NCBI GenBank assembly: GCA_963696585.1
Contig: CAVOKW010000028.1
Coordinates: 62,001-126,000, forward strand
Length of the DNA: 64,000 nucleotides
Source of the DNA: Parvibaculum sp963696585
GTDB lineage: Bacteria > Pseudomonadota > Alphaproteobacteria > Parvibaculales > Parvibaculaceae
Direction of reading: 5' to 3'
Position numbers and translations under genes: made by a program. This document shows positions 1 through 8,503 of the stretch, piece by piece. The stretch's first letter is position 1; the number at the start of each line of letters is the position of its first letter. Below the pieces are notes generated by a model. That model ran no database searches. It was not told where the DNA came from and was given only the letters and a program-made list of their open reading frames with translations.

Positions 1-575
1 CCGACGCCACCACAACCGATGACGGCGACGGTTTCGCCGGGCCGGACATTGGACGTGTGCATGACCGCGCCTACGCCCGTCATGACCGAACAGCCGATGA
101 GTGCGGCGCGATCAAGTGGCATGTCCTTGCGAATGGCGACACAGGCATGTTCGTGGATGAGCATCATTTCGGCAAAGGAGGAGAGGTTGAGGAACTGGTT
201 CATCGGTCCCTTCATGTCCTCCAGCCGCTGGCTCTCGCCGGCTTCGCGTTTTGTTTCCGGGCTCACACAGCGCGACATGTGACCTGTCAGGCAGTGTTCG
301 CAATGGCCGCAAAAGGCGGACAGGCAGGTGATGACATGGTCGCCCGGTTTGCAGGTTCGGACTTCCGATCCGACGGCTTCCACGACGCCCGCCGATTCAT
401 GGCCGAGGACAGCGGGCAAAGGGTAGGGATATGAGCCCTCGACGAAATGCAGATCGGAGTGGCAGACACCGGCGGCGACCGTGCGGATCAGCACTTCATG
501 GGGGCCGGGCTTGCTGATTTTCACGTCTTCAATGACAAGCGGTTTACGGACTTCGCGCAGAACGGCAGCTTTCAT
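1..575 (-). CDS. Zinc-dependent alcohol dehydrogenase, N-terminal part (cut by window edge)
   Basis: The first 191 residues of a medium-chain zinc alcohol dehydrogenase are visible; the rest lies outside the window. The GroES-like domain shows Cys38 and the GHE motif (His59) as catalytic zinc ligands. A structural zinc lobe has Cys89, Cys92, Cys95 and Cys103 (C-x2-C-x2-C-x7-C). The Rossmann glycine motif GCGGVG starts just before the edge. The family oxidises alcohols, or S-hydroxymethyl-glutathione-type adducts, with NAD(P). The insertion of about 20 residues after the structural zinc lobe resembles class III-like enzymes, but I cannot assign the substrate. The start ATG at 573-575 gives the usual N-terminus (MKAAVLREV). 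It is divergent from the Sel1 gene across 188 bp. Confidence 0.9.
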   Translation of the reverse strand, partial: MKAAVLREVRKPLVIEDVKISKPGPHEVLIRTVAAGVCHSDLHFVEGSYPYPLPAVLGHESAGVVEAVGSEVRTCKPGDHVITCLSAFCGHCEHCLTGHMSRCVSPETKREAGESQRLEDMKGPMNQFLNLSSFAEMMLIHEHACVAIRKDMPLDRAALIGCSVMTGVGAVMHTSNVRPGETVAVIGCGGV

Positions 576-763
576 GGGTTTATCCCTTTTTGTTGTCCGG
601 TCGTTGACCACACCGGTTTGCGGGAATCTTCCTCCCTATGGCGGGGCAAGGTCAACTGTTCTTTGGTGTTGTTGACCGCCATGGCCAATTCGGGCTGCTA
701 AAGGGTTTGATTTGCTGCATCTTCTGTCACAATGGCGCCCTTATCGCTGGAGAGAATGTGCCC

Positions 764-1519
764 ATGACAAAACCCCATCGCCTTGCCGTGCTTGCCGCCG
801 CCTTCGGACTGACGCTGACCTTGAGCGGCACTGTCATTGCGGACCCTTTGCCGGAGGCTGAAGCGGCGTTTCGGGCCGGGACGAGCGCCTATTCGGCGGG
901 CGACGTCAAAACCGCGATTGAGGATTGGACGCAGGCTGCCAAGGACGGACATATTGGCGCGGCCTGGGTGCTTGGCAATCTCTATGACAGCGGCAAGGGC
1001 GTGCCGCAATCCGATGCCAAGGCCCATAACTATTATTTGCAGGCAGCGAAAGGGGGCCAGCCCGATGCAGCCACGAAAATGGGTCTCATCTATCTCAATG
1101 GCAAAAAGTCGATCGATGTGAAGCCGGATTATGCTGTGGCTGTGCGCATGTTCGAGATTGGTGCGCTCGCCGCCAAACCGGACGCGCAGTATTATCTCGC
1201 CATGATGTATTACAAGGGCCGTGGCGTGGCGGTGGACCGCACCGAGGGGCTGCGCTGGCTTCTGCTTTCCGCCAAAAAACGCTACGCGCCGACCCTGGCC
1301 GAACTCGGCAAGGTTTATATGGAAGGGCTGGGCGTTGCCAGTAACCGCGCGACGGGCTGGAGCTATCTGATGCTGGGGGATCGGTTTTCAACGAATGATG
1401 CCGAACGGGGCACGGCTCAGGCGGCCATGGAAAAATACAAGGGCTGGATGAAGCAGTCCGAAAAGGACGAAGCCGCCCGTTTGGCGGATGAATGGGTCGC
1501 AAGCCATAGCGGCACCTGA
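764..1519 (+). CDS. Secreted Sel1-repeat (TPR-like) protein
   Basis: A 251-residue protein if started at the ATG at 764, which gives a clean signal peptide (basic MTKPHR, then a hydrophobic stretch to about residue 26). The frame is open further upstream, but those residues are not signal-like. The mature part contains about four Sel1-type helical repeats with the typical pattern LGNLYDSGKGV, MGLIYLNGK, LAMMYYKGRGV and LGKVYMEGLGV. Sel1 repeats are protein-binding scaffolds, in alphaproteobacteria often periplasmic and linked to envelope or exopolysaccharide control (ExoR is one example). No enzymatic motif is seen and the partner is unknown. It lies 29 bp upstream of the MlrC-type gene and could share its transcript. 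Confidence 0.85.
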   Translation: MTKPHRLAVLAAAFGLTLTLSGTVIADPLPEAEAAFRAGTSAYSAGDVKTAIEDWTQAAKDGHIGAAWVLGNLYDSGKGVPQSDAKAHNYYLQAAKGGQPDAATKMGLIYLNGKKSIDVKPDYAVAVRMFEIGALAAKPDAQYYLAMMYYKGRGVAVDRTEGLRWLLLSAKKRYAPTLAELGKVYMEGLGVASNRATGWSYLMLGDRFSTNDAERGTAQAAMEKYKGWMKQSEKDEAARLADEWVASHSGT

Positions 1520-1548
1520 GTATGCACGCGTCGCAGGAGCCGGATTGA

Positions 1549-3066
1549 ATGCGCTTGGCAGTGGGTGGCTTTCAGCACGAGACGAACACATTCGCGCCAA
1601 CCAAGGCGGATTTTGACGCCTTCATGCAGCCCGATAGCTGGCCTGGCCTGCAACGCGGCCAGGAATTGCTCACAGCCTTTGACGGCATGAATATTCCCAT
1701 TGCAGGTTTTCTCGATGCGGCCAAGGCATCGGGCCATGACATCCTGCCGCTTGTCTGGTGTTCGGCGACCCCTTCAGCGCCTGTTACAACGGATGCGTTT
1801 GAGCGCATCATGGCGATGATGATAGATGATCTGCGCCGCGCCATCAGTGTCGGGATCGAGGGTGTTTATCTTGATCTGCATGGCGCCATGGTGACGGAAG
1901 CCCATGATGACGGCGAGGGCGAGATATTGGCGCGGGTGCGCGCTGTTATCGGGCCCGATATGCCGCTCGTCGCCAGTCTTGATCTGCATGCCAATGTGTC
2001 CGGGCGCATGGTGGAGGAAGCCGACGCGTTGATCGCCTATCGCACTTATCCGCATGTCGATATGCGCGAAACGGGGGCCAGAGCCGAGGCGCATATGACG
2101 GCGATCCTGTCTGGCTTGCCGCGTCAGGCAAAAGCCTTTCGCAAGCTCAACTACATCATTCCGCTCACGGCGCAATGCACGCTCATCGAACCGACCGCAC
2201 ATATCTATGCCAGGGTTGCCCATTTTGATGGCCGTATTCTTGGCAATGGTGAAGTGAGTGTTGCCTCCTTCGCCACGGGGTTTCCGCCGGCTGATATTGC
2301 GATGAATGGTCCGTCCGTCTTTGCCTATGCCGATACGGACGCTGCGGCGCAGGATGCGGTGGGGCAGCTTGCCGATCTCATTGAAAAGAACGAAGCGCGC
2401 TTTGCCGAGAAACTCTGGAGCGCCCGTGAAGCTGTCACCCATGCGATTGAGAGTTCAAGTGATGCTGGCGGCCCGGTTGTGCTTGCCGATACGCAGGACA
2501 ATCCCGGCGCGGGCGGCAATGGCGATACGGTCGGCATTCTGCGTGAGCTGATTTTGCAGGATGCCCGAAATGCCGCGCTGGGCGTTCTCTATGATCCCGA
2601 AAGCGCGGCGGCTGCGGCCGAGGCAGGCGAGGGCGCCCGCATTGTTTTGCAGCTTGGGGCCAAGACGGGAGGTGCCGACGAACCGCCCGTTCATGCGACC
2701 TTCGATGTGGTGCGTGTCGGCTCTGGCAATTTCCTGGCCACGGGCCCCTTTTATGGCGGCTCGCATATGTCGCTGGGCACAACGGTCTTGCTGCGTCGGG
2801 GTGGCGTGCATGTGGTCGTCGCCTCGCGCAAGGCACAATGCGCCGATCAGGAAATGTTTCGGCATGTCGGCATTGAGCCGAAGGCCATGCGCGTGCTGGT
2901 TGTCAAAAGCTCGGTGCATTTCCGTGCCGACTTCGGCCCGATAGCGCGTGAGGTGCTGGTTGTGGAAAGCCCCGGCCCCAATATCGCGGACATGACAAAG
3001 CTGCCCTTCAGGCATTTGCGCAAGGGGTTACGACTGACACCCATGGGGCCCGCCTTTCAGGGGTAA
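1549..3066 (+). CDS. M81 family metallopeptidase (MlrC, microcystinase C-like)
   Basis: A 505-residue protein of the MlrC family, the usual length. The N-terminus VGGFQHETNTFAP is the family signature. Asp145, His147 (LDLHANV) and His169 (YRTYPHVD) have the same spacing as the zinc ligands Asp/His/His known for Sphingomonas MlrC. A second conserved block, DTQDNPGAGGNGDT, is near residue 311. MlrC cuts the linearised cyanobacterial toxin microcystin. Most family members occur in bacteria with no toxin pathway and their natural substrate is unknown, so toxin degradation should not be assumed. No mlrA or mlrB is seen nearby. An AGGAG about 11 bases upstream supports the ATG start. Confidence 0.9.
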   Translation: MRLAVGGFQHETNTFAPTKADFDAFMQPDSWPGLQRGQELLTAFDGMNIPIAGFLDAAKASGHDILPLVWCSATPSAPVTTDAFERIMAMMIDDLRRAISVGIEGVYLDLHGAMVTEAHDDGEGEILARVRAVIGPDMPLVASLDLHANVSGRMVEEADALIAYRTYPHVDMRETGARAEAHMTAILSGLPRQAKAFRKLNYIIPLTAQCTLIEPTAHIYARVAHFDGRILGNGEVSVASFATGFPPADIAMNGPSVFAYADTDAAAQDAVGQLADLIEKNEARFAEKLWSAREAVTHAIESSSDAGGPVVLADTQDNPGAGGNGDTVGILRELILQDARNAALGVLYDPESAAAAAEAGEGARIVLQLGAKTGGADEPPVHATFDVVRVGSGNFLATGPFYGGSHMSLGTTVLLRRGGVHVVVASRKAQCADQEMFRHVGIEPKAMRVLVVKSSVHFRADFGPIAREVLVVESPGPNIADMTKLPFRHLRKGLRLTPMGPAFQG

Positions 3067-3083
3067 AGCGATGTTTATTGATC

Positions 3084-3170
3084 GTCATTGCCGGGCTTGA
3101 CCCGGCAATCCAGAGCGATTTTCCCTGAGGTCTTGTTTCTGGATGCCCCGATCAAGTCCGGGCATGACAG
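3084..3170. repeat. Dispersed palindromic repeat, copy A
   Basis: Two hairpins in tandem. The first has a perfect 8-bp stem (TTGCCGGG / CCCGGCAA). The second has TGCCCCG pairing imperfectly with CCGGGCA. The element opens with GTCAT and ends with ATGACA, so the whole unit is a rough palindrome. It follows the MlrC gene directly and could act as its terminator. The same architecture recurs at 14041. Similar GTCATTCCCGGGCTTG-type repeats are widespread between genes in alphaproteobacteria; identity with a named family cannot be settled here. Confidence 0.7.
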
Positions 3171-3260
3171 ACGAACCATGGCGCAGGTAGGGAATGCTGA
3201 ACCCTCACCCGCGCTCACTCACGTTCGCTTGCCCTCTCCCCTTGAGGATTTCAGGTCATT

Positions 3261-3530
3261 TTGGGTTGTGCAGGGGGTGTGCAGGGGGGTGCAGAATGGG
3301 TGGCGTTCTTTGCAAAAGAATCGCCCCTGAGCCTCGCGAAGAACCACGCCTTTATGGACGGCAACAAGCGCGCCGCCTTCCTTTCGATTGGTGTGTCCCT
3401 CAGCATCAACGGCCACAAGCTCGTGGCCGGTCAGGTCGATGCCATTCAAACCATGCTGGCGGTTGCTGCGGGCGCGCTCGACGAAAAGGGCCTCGCCGAC
3501 TGGATTCAGAAGAACAGCGCCGCCAGATAG
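3261..3530 (+). pseudogene. Remnant of a Doc/Fic-type (death-on-curing) toxin
   Basis: The frame ends in about 65 residues that match the C-terminal half of Doc-family toxins. These include the Fic-fold motif NHAFMDGNKRAAF at residues 28-40, then a helix ending GALDEKGLADWIQKN. Complete Doc proteins are about 120-135 residues; the N-terminal helices are missing and the sequence just upstream (GCAGGVQGGAEW, residues 2-13) is not Doc-like. No antitoxin gene is visible beside it. It is best read as a decayed toxin-antitoxin locus. The active-site motif HxFxDGNKR is intact, so the break is truncation, not active-site mutation. Flanking 3171-3260 and 3531-3689 hold nothing else that I can recognise. 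Confidence 0.7.
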
Positions 3531-3689
3531 TTTCGCGTTTTAGGTGTTCAGTCCCGGCATCTGGTGGTTGGGTTTGGTGATCATTTCTCAAACTGGGGAT
3601 GGGACCGAAAAGGAACTGATTTATACAAAATCCAACTGAGACAATACCAAAGCTGTGCCTCGCAATGACAGGATGTGTGTCTGAAAAAC

Positions 3690-4475
3690 CTAAGCCTCAA
3701 ACGTTGCCCAGACGGGAACATGGTCTGACGGCTTCTCGCGGCCACGAACGACCTTGTCGATGTCGCAGGCCAGCAAGCGGTCGGCGGCTTGCGGCGAGAG
3801 CAGCAAATGGTCGATGCGAATGCCGTGATCCTTCTGCCAGGCACCGGCCTGATAGTCCCAGAATGTATAGCGATGGCTTTCGGTGTGGCAGGCGCGGAAG
3901 GCATCGGTAAGACCGATATTCATCAGCTTGTGAAACCTGGCGCGTGTCTCGGGCCGGAAGAGCGCATCCCCGGCCCAGGCGGCGGGATCATGCACATCAT
4001 CCGCAGTCGGAATAACGTTGTAATCGCCCGCCAGAACAAGCCGTTCTTCGTAAGCCAGAAGCGTCTTCGCATGTGCAACAAGTCGATCCATCCAGGCCAG
4101 TTTGTAGGCAAACTTGTCCGAGTCCACCGGATTGCCATTGGGCAGATAAATTGTTGCGATGCGAAATAATGTTCCGTTCACGGTCAAAACGGCTTCGAGA
4201 TATCGCGACTGTTCGTCCGAATCGTCGCCGGGCAGACCCTTCGTGACATCATCCAGACGATATTTCGAGAGAATGGCGACGCCGTTATAAGTTTTTTGTC
4301 CGTGCACAGCGATGTTGTAGCCAAGGTCCTCGATCGGACCAAAAGGGAAGGCATCCTCTAGGCATTTCAGTTCCTGCAGGCACACGACATCCGGTGCGGC
4401 TTCCTTCAGCCATTCAATTAAATTGGGGGTGCGCACTTTAATTGAGTTGACGTTCCACGTCGCAATCTTCAGCAT
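3690..4475 (-). CDS. xthA: Exodeoxyribonuclease III
   Basis: A 261-residue member of the exonuclease III/AP endonuclease family, the normal length. It cuts abasic sites in DNA and removes 3'-blocking groups in base excision repair. Visible motifs are the start MLKIATWNVNSI (metal-site Asn), LQELKC with Glu35, the mid-protein GDYNVIP block and the C-terminal SDHVPV with the catalytic Asp-His. The ATG at 4473-4475 gives the standard N-terminus. It is transcribed away from the small membrane protein gene at 4518 across 42 bp. Confidence 0.95.
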   Translation of the reverse strand: MLKIATWNVNSIKVRTPNLIEWLKEAAPDVVCLQELKCLEDAFPFGPIEDLGYNIAVHGQKTYNGVAILSKYRLDDVTKGLPGDDSDEQSRYLEAVLTVNGTLFRIATIYLPNGNPVDSDKFAYKLAWMDRLVAHAKTLLAYEERLVLAGDYNVIPTADDVHDPAAWAGDALFRPETRARFHKLMNIGLTDAFRACHTESHRYTFWDYQAGAWQKDHGIRIDHLLLSPQAADRLLACDIDKVVRGREKPSDHVPVWATFEA

Positions 4476-4517
4476 TCTTCGACATTACCGTTTGTTTGCT
4501 CGGGGAGGAGTGATCGG

Positions 4518-4904
4518 ATGGCGAGTAAGGTCTCGTTGAGGGGAAGCCGGAAGGCGCGCCTTGTCGTTAATCGGACAAGGGCAGGTACTTCCGAGCAGTG
4601 TACGCTGAGTCTGGTTGGAATTCTTGTCGGGCTTGTCGCCATTATCTATGGCGTCATGGCGACGCGGCAGGTGTCGGCCACGGCGACGCTGGAAGATGCA
4701 ACAAATTACTGGATGGTTGCTGTCTGGGGCATCTGGGTGCCAGGCATTGCCATCATGGGATCGATCGTCGGAGTGATTGGCGGATTGCGCTTTGCTCTGC
4801 CCGTCCTTTGGGCGTCACCCATCCTGTCGATCGGCGGATATGTGTTTTATAACTTCCCGCAGGTTCAGCAATATTTTGAAGCGCTGAGCGACAAATCATT
4901 CTGA
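4518..4904 (+). CDS. Small membrane protein of unknown function
   Basis: A 128-residue protein I do not recognise. The N-terminus is strongly basic (many Arg and Lys in residues 1-22), followed by three likely membrane segments near residues 30-48, 65-90 and 94-111, and a short charged tail. The basic N-terminus predicts an inside orientation. An upstream GGGAGGAG supports the ATG at 4518. It is a single gene convergent with erpA (46 bp between stop codons). No enzymatic motif is visible. Confidence 0.7.
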   Translation: MASKVSLRGSRKARLVVNRTRAGTSEQCTLSLVGILVGLVAIIYGVMATRQVSATATLEDATNYWMVAVWGIWVPGIAIMGSIVGVIGGLRFALPVLWASPILSIGGYVFYNFPQVQQYFEALSDKSF

Positions 4905-4950
4905 TCCGCTCAGTTTGATCCGGAGCGTCTGATCGGTCTGATGTGCGTCA

Positions 4951-5313
4951 TCAGACCGAAAAGGATGTGCCGCAGCCGCAGGCGGCTGTCGCATTCGGAT
5001 TGATGATCTTGAAGGCCGATCCAATCAGGTCATTGGCAAAATCAATCTCCGAGCCGCCGAGATAGGCAACGGAGACGGGGTCAATCACGACGGTGGCGCC
5101 AAGTTTCTCGATGACGAGATCATCATCCTGACGCGTGTCGTCCAGCGTGAAGCCATATTGGAAACCGGAACAGCCCCCGCCATTGACGGCCACGCGCAGC
5201 ATGACACCATCGCTCTCCTTGGCGACGATCTCGGCGATGCGTTTGGCAGCCCGATCGGTCAGCGTGATGGGCAGACCGGTGCCGGGCAGGGTTTGTGTGA
5301 TCGTGTCACTCAT
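4951..5313 (-). CDS. erpA: Iron-sulfur cluster insertion protein (A-type carrier)
   Basis: A 120-residue HesB/IscA-family protein with the three cluster-binding cysteines: Cys48 in NGGGCSGF, and Cys112 and Cys114 in the C-terminal CGCG. A-type carriers pass Fe-S clusters to apo-enzymes, in alphaproteobacteria including respiratory complexes and IspG/IspH. It stands alone, away from a suf or isc operon, and is divergent from dgt (134 bp between the starts). That isolation, with the N-terminal extension before the core, favours ErpA over IscA, but the two are hard to separate by sequence alone. Confidence 0.9.
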   Translation of the reverse strand: MSDTITQTLPGTGLPITLTDRAAKRIAEIVAKESDGVMLRVAVNGGGCSGFQYGFTLDDTRQDDDLVIEKLGATVVIDPVSVAYLGGSEIDFANDLIGSAFKIINPNATAACGCGTSFSV

Positions 5314-5447
5314 ATTGCGCCTCCTGACCCCTCAAACGGGAATCGGGCTTTTTCTTTTGAACGATACTAAATATAGCTTAGGCAAGATGTAGTCGTCCCC
5401 TGCCCGGATTTCAAACGGGAACTCAGTCCAGCCGGAAAGTTCGTCCC

Positions 5448-6638
5448 TTGGCCCTGTCAAACCCCGCCGCCACAGCCCCCTTTGCGACAAAAGCCGAGCT
5501 TTCACGCGGTCGACTGGTGCATGAACCTGAAAGTGCCATGCGCACATCTTTTCAGCGTGACAGGGACCGTATCATCCATTCCGTTGCTTTCCGGCGGATG
5601 AAATATAAAACGCAGGTTTTCGTCTATCACGAGGGCGATAATTACCGGACGCGCCTGTCGCATTCGCTGGAAGTGGCCCAGATTGCCCGCTCGATAGCGC
5701 GCGTCATGGGGCTGGATGAGGATCTGGCCGAGACGCTGGCGCTGGCTCATGACCTTGGCCATACGCCGTTTGGTCATGCCGGGGAAACGGCGCTTGATGC
5801 CCGCATGACCGGTTTTGGCGGTTTTGACCATAATGCCCAGACTTTGCGCATCGTTACCAAACTCGAACATCGTTATGCCGAGTTTGACGGGTTGAACCTG
5901 ACCTGGGAAACGCTTGAGGGGCTGGTGAAACATAATGGCCCGGTGATCACCCCCGGCCGCAGTCTGGATGATTTGCCTCGCGCCACAGCCGAATATGCCG
6001 AGACCCAGGATCTGGAACTTGACACCTATGCCGGGCCGGAAGCGCAGGTGGCGGCGCTCGCCGACGACATTGCCTATAACAATCACGACATTGATGATGG
6101 TTTGCGGGCGGGCCTTTTCTCCATCGAGGACCTGATGTCGGTGCCATTTGTCGGCAAGGTCTTCAATGAGGTGATCGATCTTTATCCGGGCCTTGATCGT
6201 TCCCGGATCATCCATGAAGCCGTGCGTCGGCTCATCGGGGCCATGGTTGAGGATGTGATTGACGAGATGAACCGGCGGCTGGCGCTCGCCCGGCCCCAAA
6301 CGGCGGAAGATATTCGCCATGCGAACCGGGCCATGGTCGCCTTCTCGGCGGAGATGAATGAGCATAATGCCGCGCTCAAGGCTTTTCTGTTCGAGCGCAT
6401 GTATCGCCACTACCGGGTCAATCGCTCGATGAGCAAGGCCAAGCGCATTGTCCGCGATCTCTTTGGCCTTCTGCATGGCGAACCCGATTTGCTGCCACCC
6501 GAATGGCTGTCGGGCTGTGATGGCGCGGGCGGCATGAAAACGGCACGGCGTGTCTGCGATTTCATCGCCGGAATGACCGATCGCTTTGCCATCGAGGAGC
6601 ATCGGCGGCTGTTCGATCTGCATGATGAGCGGTCGTGA
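5448..6638 (+). CDS. dgt: Deoxyguanosinetriphosphate triphosphohydrolase-like protein
   Basis: A 396-residue HD-domain dNTP triphosphohydrolase. Metal ligands are visible as His72 (SHSLEVAQ), the His101-Asp102 pair (ALAHDLGHTPFGH) and a later Asp in the DDIAYNNHD block. The enzyme splits dGTP, or other dNTPs, to the nucleoside and triphosphate and so helps set the dNTP pool. The start is uncertain. TTG at 5448 gives a family-like leader (LSRGRLVHEPES, R-x2-FQRDRDRIIHS); the first in-frame ATG would cut into the conserved region. It begins a long co-directional series, and argS follows 113 bp after its stop, as in many alphaproteobacteria. Confidence 0.92.
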   Translation: MALSNPAATAPFATKAELSRGRLVHEPESAMRTSFQRDRDRIIHSVAFRRMKYKTQVFVYHEGDNYRTRLSHSLEVAQIARSIARVMGLDEDLAETLALAHDLGHTPFGHAGETALDARMTGFGGFDHNAQTLRIVTKLEHRYAEFDGLNLTWETLEGLVKHNGPVITPGRSLDDLPRATAEYAETQDLELDTYAGPEAQVAALADDIAYNNHDIDDGLRAGLFSIEDLMSVPFVGKVFNEVIDLYPGLDRSRIIHEAVRRLIGAMVEDVIDEMNRRLALARPQTAEDIRHANRAMVAFSAEMNEHNAALKAFLFERMYRHYRVNRSMSKAKRIVRDLFGLLHGEPDLLPPEWLSGCDGAGGMKTARRVCDFIAGMTDRFAIEEHRRLFDLHDERS

Positions 6639-6751
6639 GAGCCCTCCGTCTGGCGAATTGGGTGCTGGAAAGAGGCGACGGGCGCGGCTAGAGTGCGCGC
6701 CAAATCAATGCTTTGCCGTTGATACACCCCTGATTGGACGACGCCTTGCTC

Positions 6752-8503
6752 ATGAATATTTTTCGGCATTTCGAGTCTCGCGTGGCTGCCGCTGTCAGCG
6801 CCCTTGAAGCGGAGGGCGTACTGCCTGCCGGGCTGGATATCTCCCGCATCACGGTTGAACCACCGCGCGACCCAAGTCATGGCGATCTTTCAACCAATGC
6901 GGCCATGGTGCTGGGCAAGCCCGCGGGCAAGGCGCCGCGTGCGATTGCCGAAGCGCTTGCAGCGCATCTGGCGGCTGAGGAAACCGTGACGGGGGTGGAA
7001 ATCGCCGGGCCGGGCTTCATCAACCTGCGCCTCAAACCTGCTTTCTGGCAGCTCCGCATTGCCGACATTCTGCGCGCCGCGGAAAGCTACGGCTCAAGCG
7101 ATCTGGGGCAGGGTGAGCGGGTCAATGTCGAATATGTCTCGGCAAATCCGACGGGGCCGATGCATGTTGGCCATGTGCGCGGCGCTGTTTTTGGGGATGC
7201 GCTCGCCAATCTGCTGGAAAAGGTCGGTTATCAGGTTTGTCGCGAATATTACATCAATGATGCTGGCGGCCAGATCGAAGTGCTCGCTCGCAGCGTGATG
7301 CTGCGCTATCGCGAGGCGTTGGGGGAAAATATCGGCGCCATCCCGGAGGGGCTCTATCCCGGCGACTATCTGAAGCCGCTCGCGGCCGAACTGGCCGCTG
7401 AATATGGCAATCGTTTGCTGGAAATGGACGAGGCGGAGGCACTGGCGATTGCCCGCGACCGGGCCATCGACGCCATGATGACCATGATTCGGGGCGATCT
7501 CGCCGTGCTCGGCATCACGCATGAACGCTTCTTCTCCGAGCGGTCGCTGCATCAATCCGGCGCGATTGAGGAAACGCTCAAGCTGCTGGAGGATAAGGGC
7601 CTCATCTATACTGGCACGCTGGAGCCGCCCAAGGGCGAAGTGCCGGATGACTGGGAATCCCGGCCACAGACGCTTTTCCGTTCCACCGAGTTTGGCGATG
7701 ATGTCGACCGGGCGCTGAAGAAATCTGACGGGTCATGGACCTATTTCGCGCCGGACATTGCCTATCACCTCGACAAATATAATCGCGGCTTTACCAGGAT
7801 GATCGATGTCTGGGGTGCCGATCATGCCGGCTATATCAAGCGGATGCGCGCCGCGATTGAAGGGGTGACGGGGGGCAAGGCCGAGTTCGACGTGAAGGTC
7901 TGCCAGCTTGTGAAACTCTATCGCAATGGCGAGCCGTTCAAAATGTCGAAGCGTGCTGGTGACTTCGTGACATTGCGTGATGTTGTGGATGAGGTCGGCA
8001 AGGATGTCGTGCGCTTCATGATGCTGACGCGCAAAAATGAAGCGCCGCTGGATTTCGACTTCGCCAAGGTGATGGAGCAGTCACGCGATAACCCGGTATT
8101 CTATGTCCAATATGCCCATGCGCGGATCAAGTCGGTGCTGCGCAATGCGGCGGAGGCGGGTTTTGGCGCTTTGTCTGATGAAGCCCTGAGCGAGGCTGAA
8201 CTGACCCTGCTGGCCGATGCCGATGAACTGGGCGTCACACGATTGCTCGCCTCCTTCCCGCGCCAGGTGGAGCAGGCCGCCTTGGCGCATGAGCCGCATC
8301 GCATTGCCTTTGCGTTGCATGACATTGCCTCGGCCTTTCATGGCTTATGGAACAAAGGCAAGGACGATGCGTCACTTCGTTTCATACTTCCCGAAAACCA
8401 ATCCCTGACTCTTGCTAAACTCGCCCTGATTCGAGCCGTTGCCTATGTGCTCGAGTCCGGGCTCGCCATTCTGGGCGTCGCCCCCGCCGAGGAGATGCGC
8501 TGA
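6752..8503 (+). CDS. argS: Arginyl-tRNA synthetase
   Basis: A 583-residue class I synthetase that charges tRNA-Arg. The N-terminal Arg-tRNA synthetase domain covers about residues 1-90. The HIGH-type motif is HVGH at 138-141 and the KMSKR loop is near residue 397, followed by the DALR-type anticodon-binding domain. The ATG at 6752 gives the usual MNIFRHFESRV start; a TTG six codons upstream is possible but less likely. The stop overlaps the next start by one base (TGATG), implying coupled translation with the SPOR protein. Confidence 0.97.
   Translation: MNIFRHFESRVAAAVSALEAEGVLPAGLDISRITVEPPRDPSHGDLSTNAAMVLGKPAGKAPRAIAEALAAHLAAEETVTGVEIAGPGFINLRLKPAFWQLRIADILRAAESYGSSDLGQGERVNVEYVSANPTGPMHVGHVRGAVFGDALANLLEKVGYQVCREYYINDAGGQIEVLARSVMLRYREALGENIGAIPEGLYPGDYLKPLAAELAAEYGNRLLEMDEAEALAIARDRAIDAMMTMIRGDLAVLGITHERFFSERSLHQSGAIEETLKLLEDKGLIYTGTLEPPKGEVPDDWESRPQTLFRSTEFGDDVDRALKKSDGSWTYFAPDIAYHLDKYNRGFTRMIDVWGADHAGYIKRMRAAIEGVTGGKAEFDVKVCQLVKLYRNGEPFKMSKRAGDFVTLRDVVDEVGKDVVRFMMLTRKNEAPLDFDFAKVMEQSRDNPVFYVQYAHARIKSVLRNAAEAGFGALSDEALSEAELTLLADADELGVTRLLASFPRQVEQAALAHEPHRIAFALHDIASAFHGLWNKGKDDASLRFILPENQSLTLAKLALIRAVAYVLESGLAILGVAPAEEMR

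Noticed and set aside
1549..3066. Microcystin degradation pathway
   Set aside because: Only an MlrC homologue is present; mlrA, mlrB and mlrD are absent and the family is widespread without toxin breakdown.
5502..6623. Open frame of 373 codons antisense to dgt
   Set aside because: The sense strand encodes an intact HD-domain protein; the antisense product lacks any domain.
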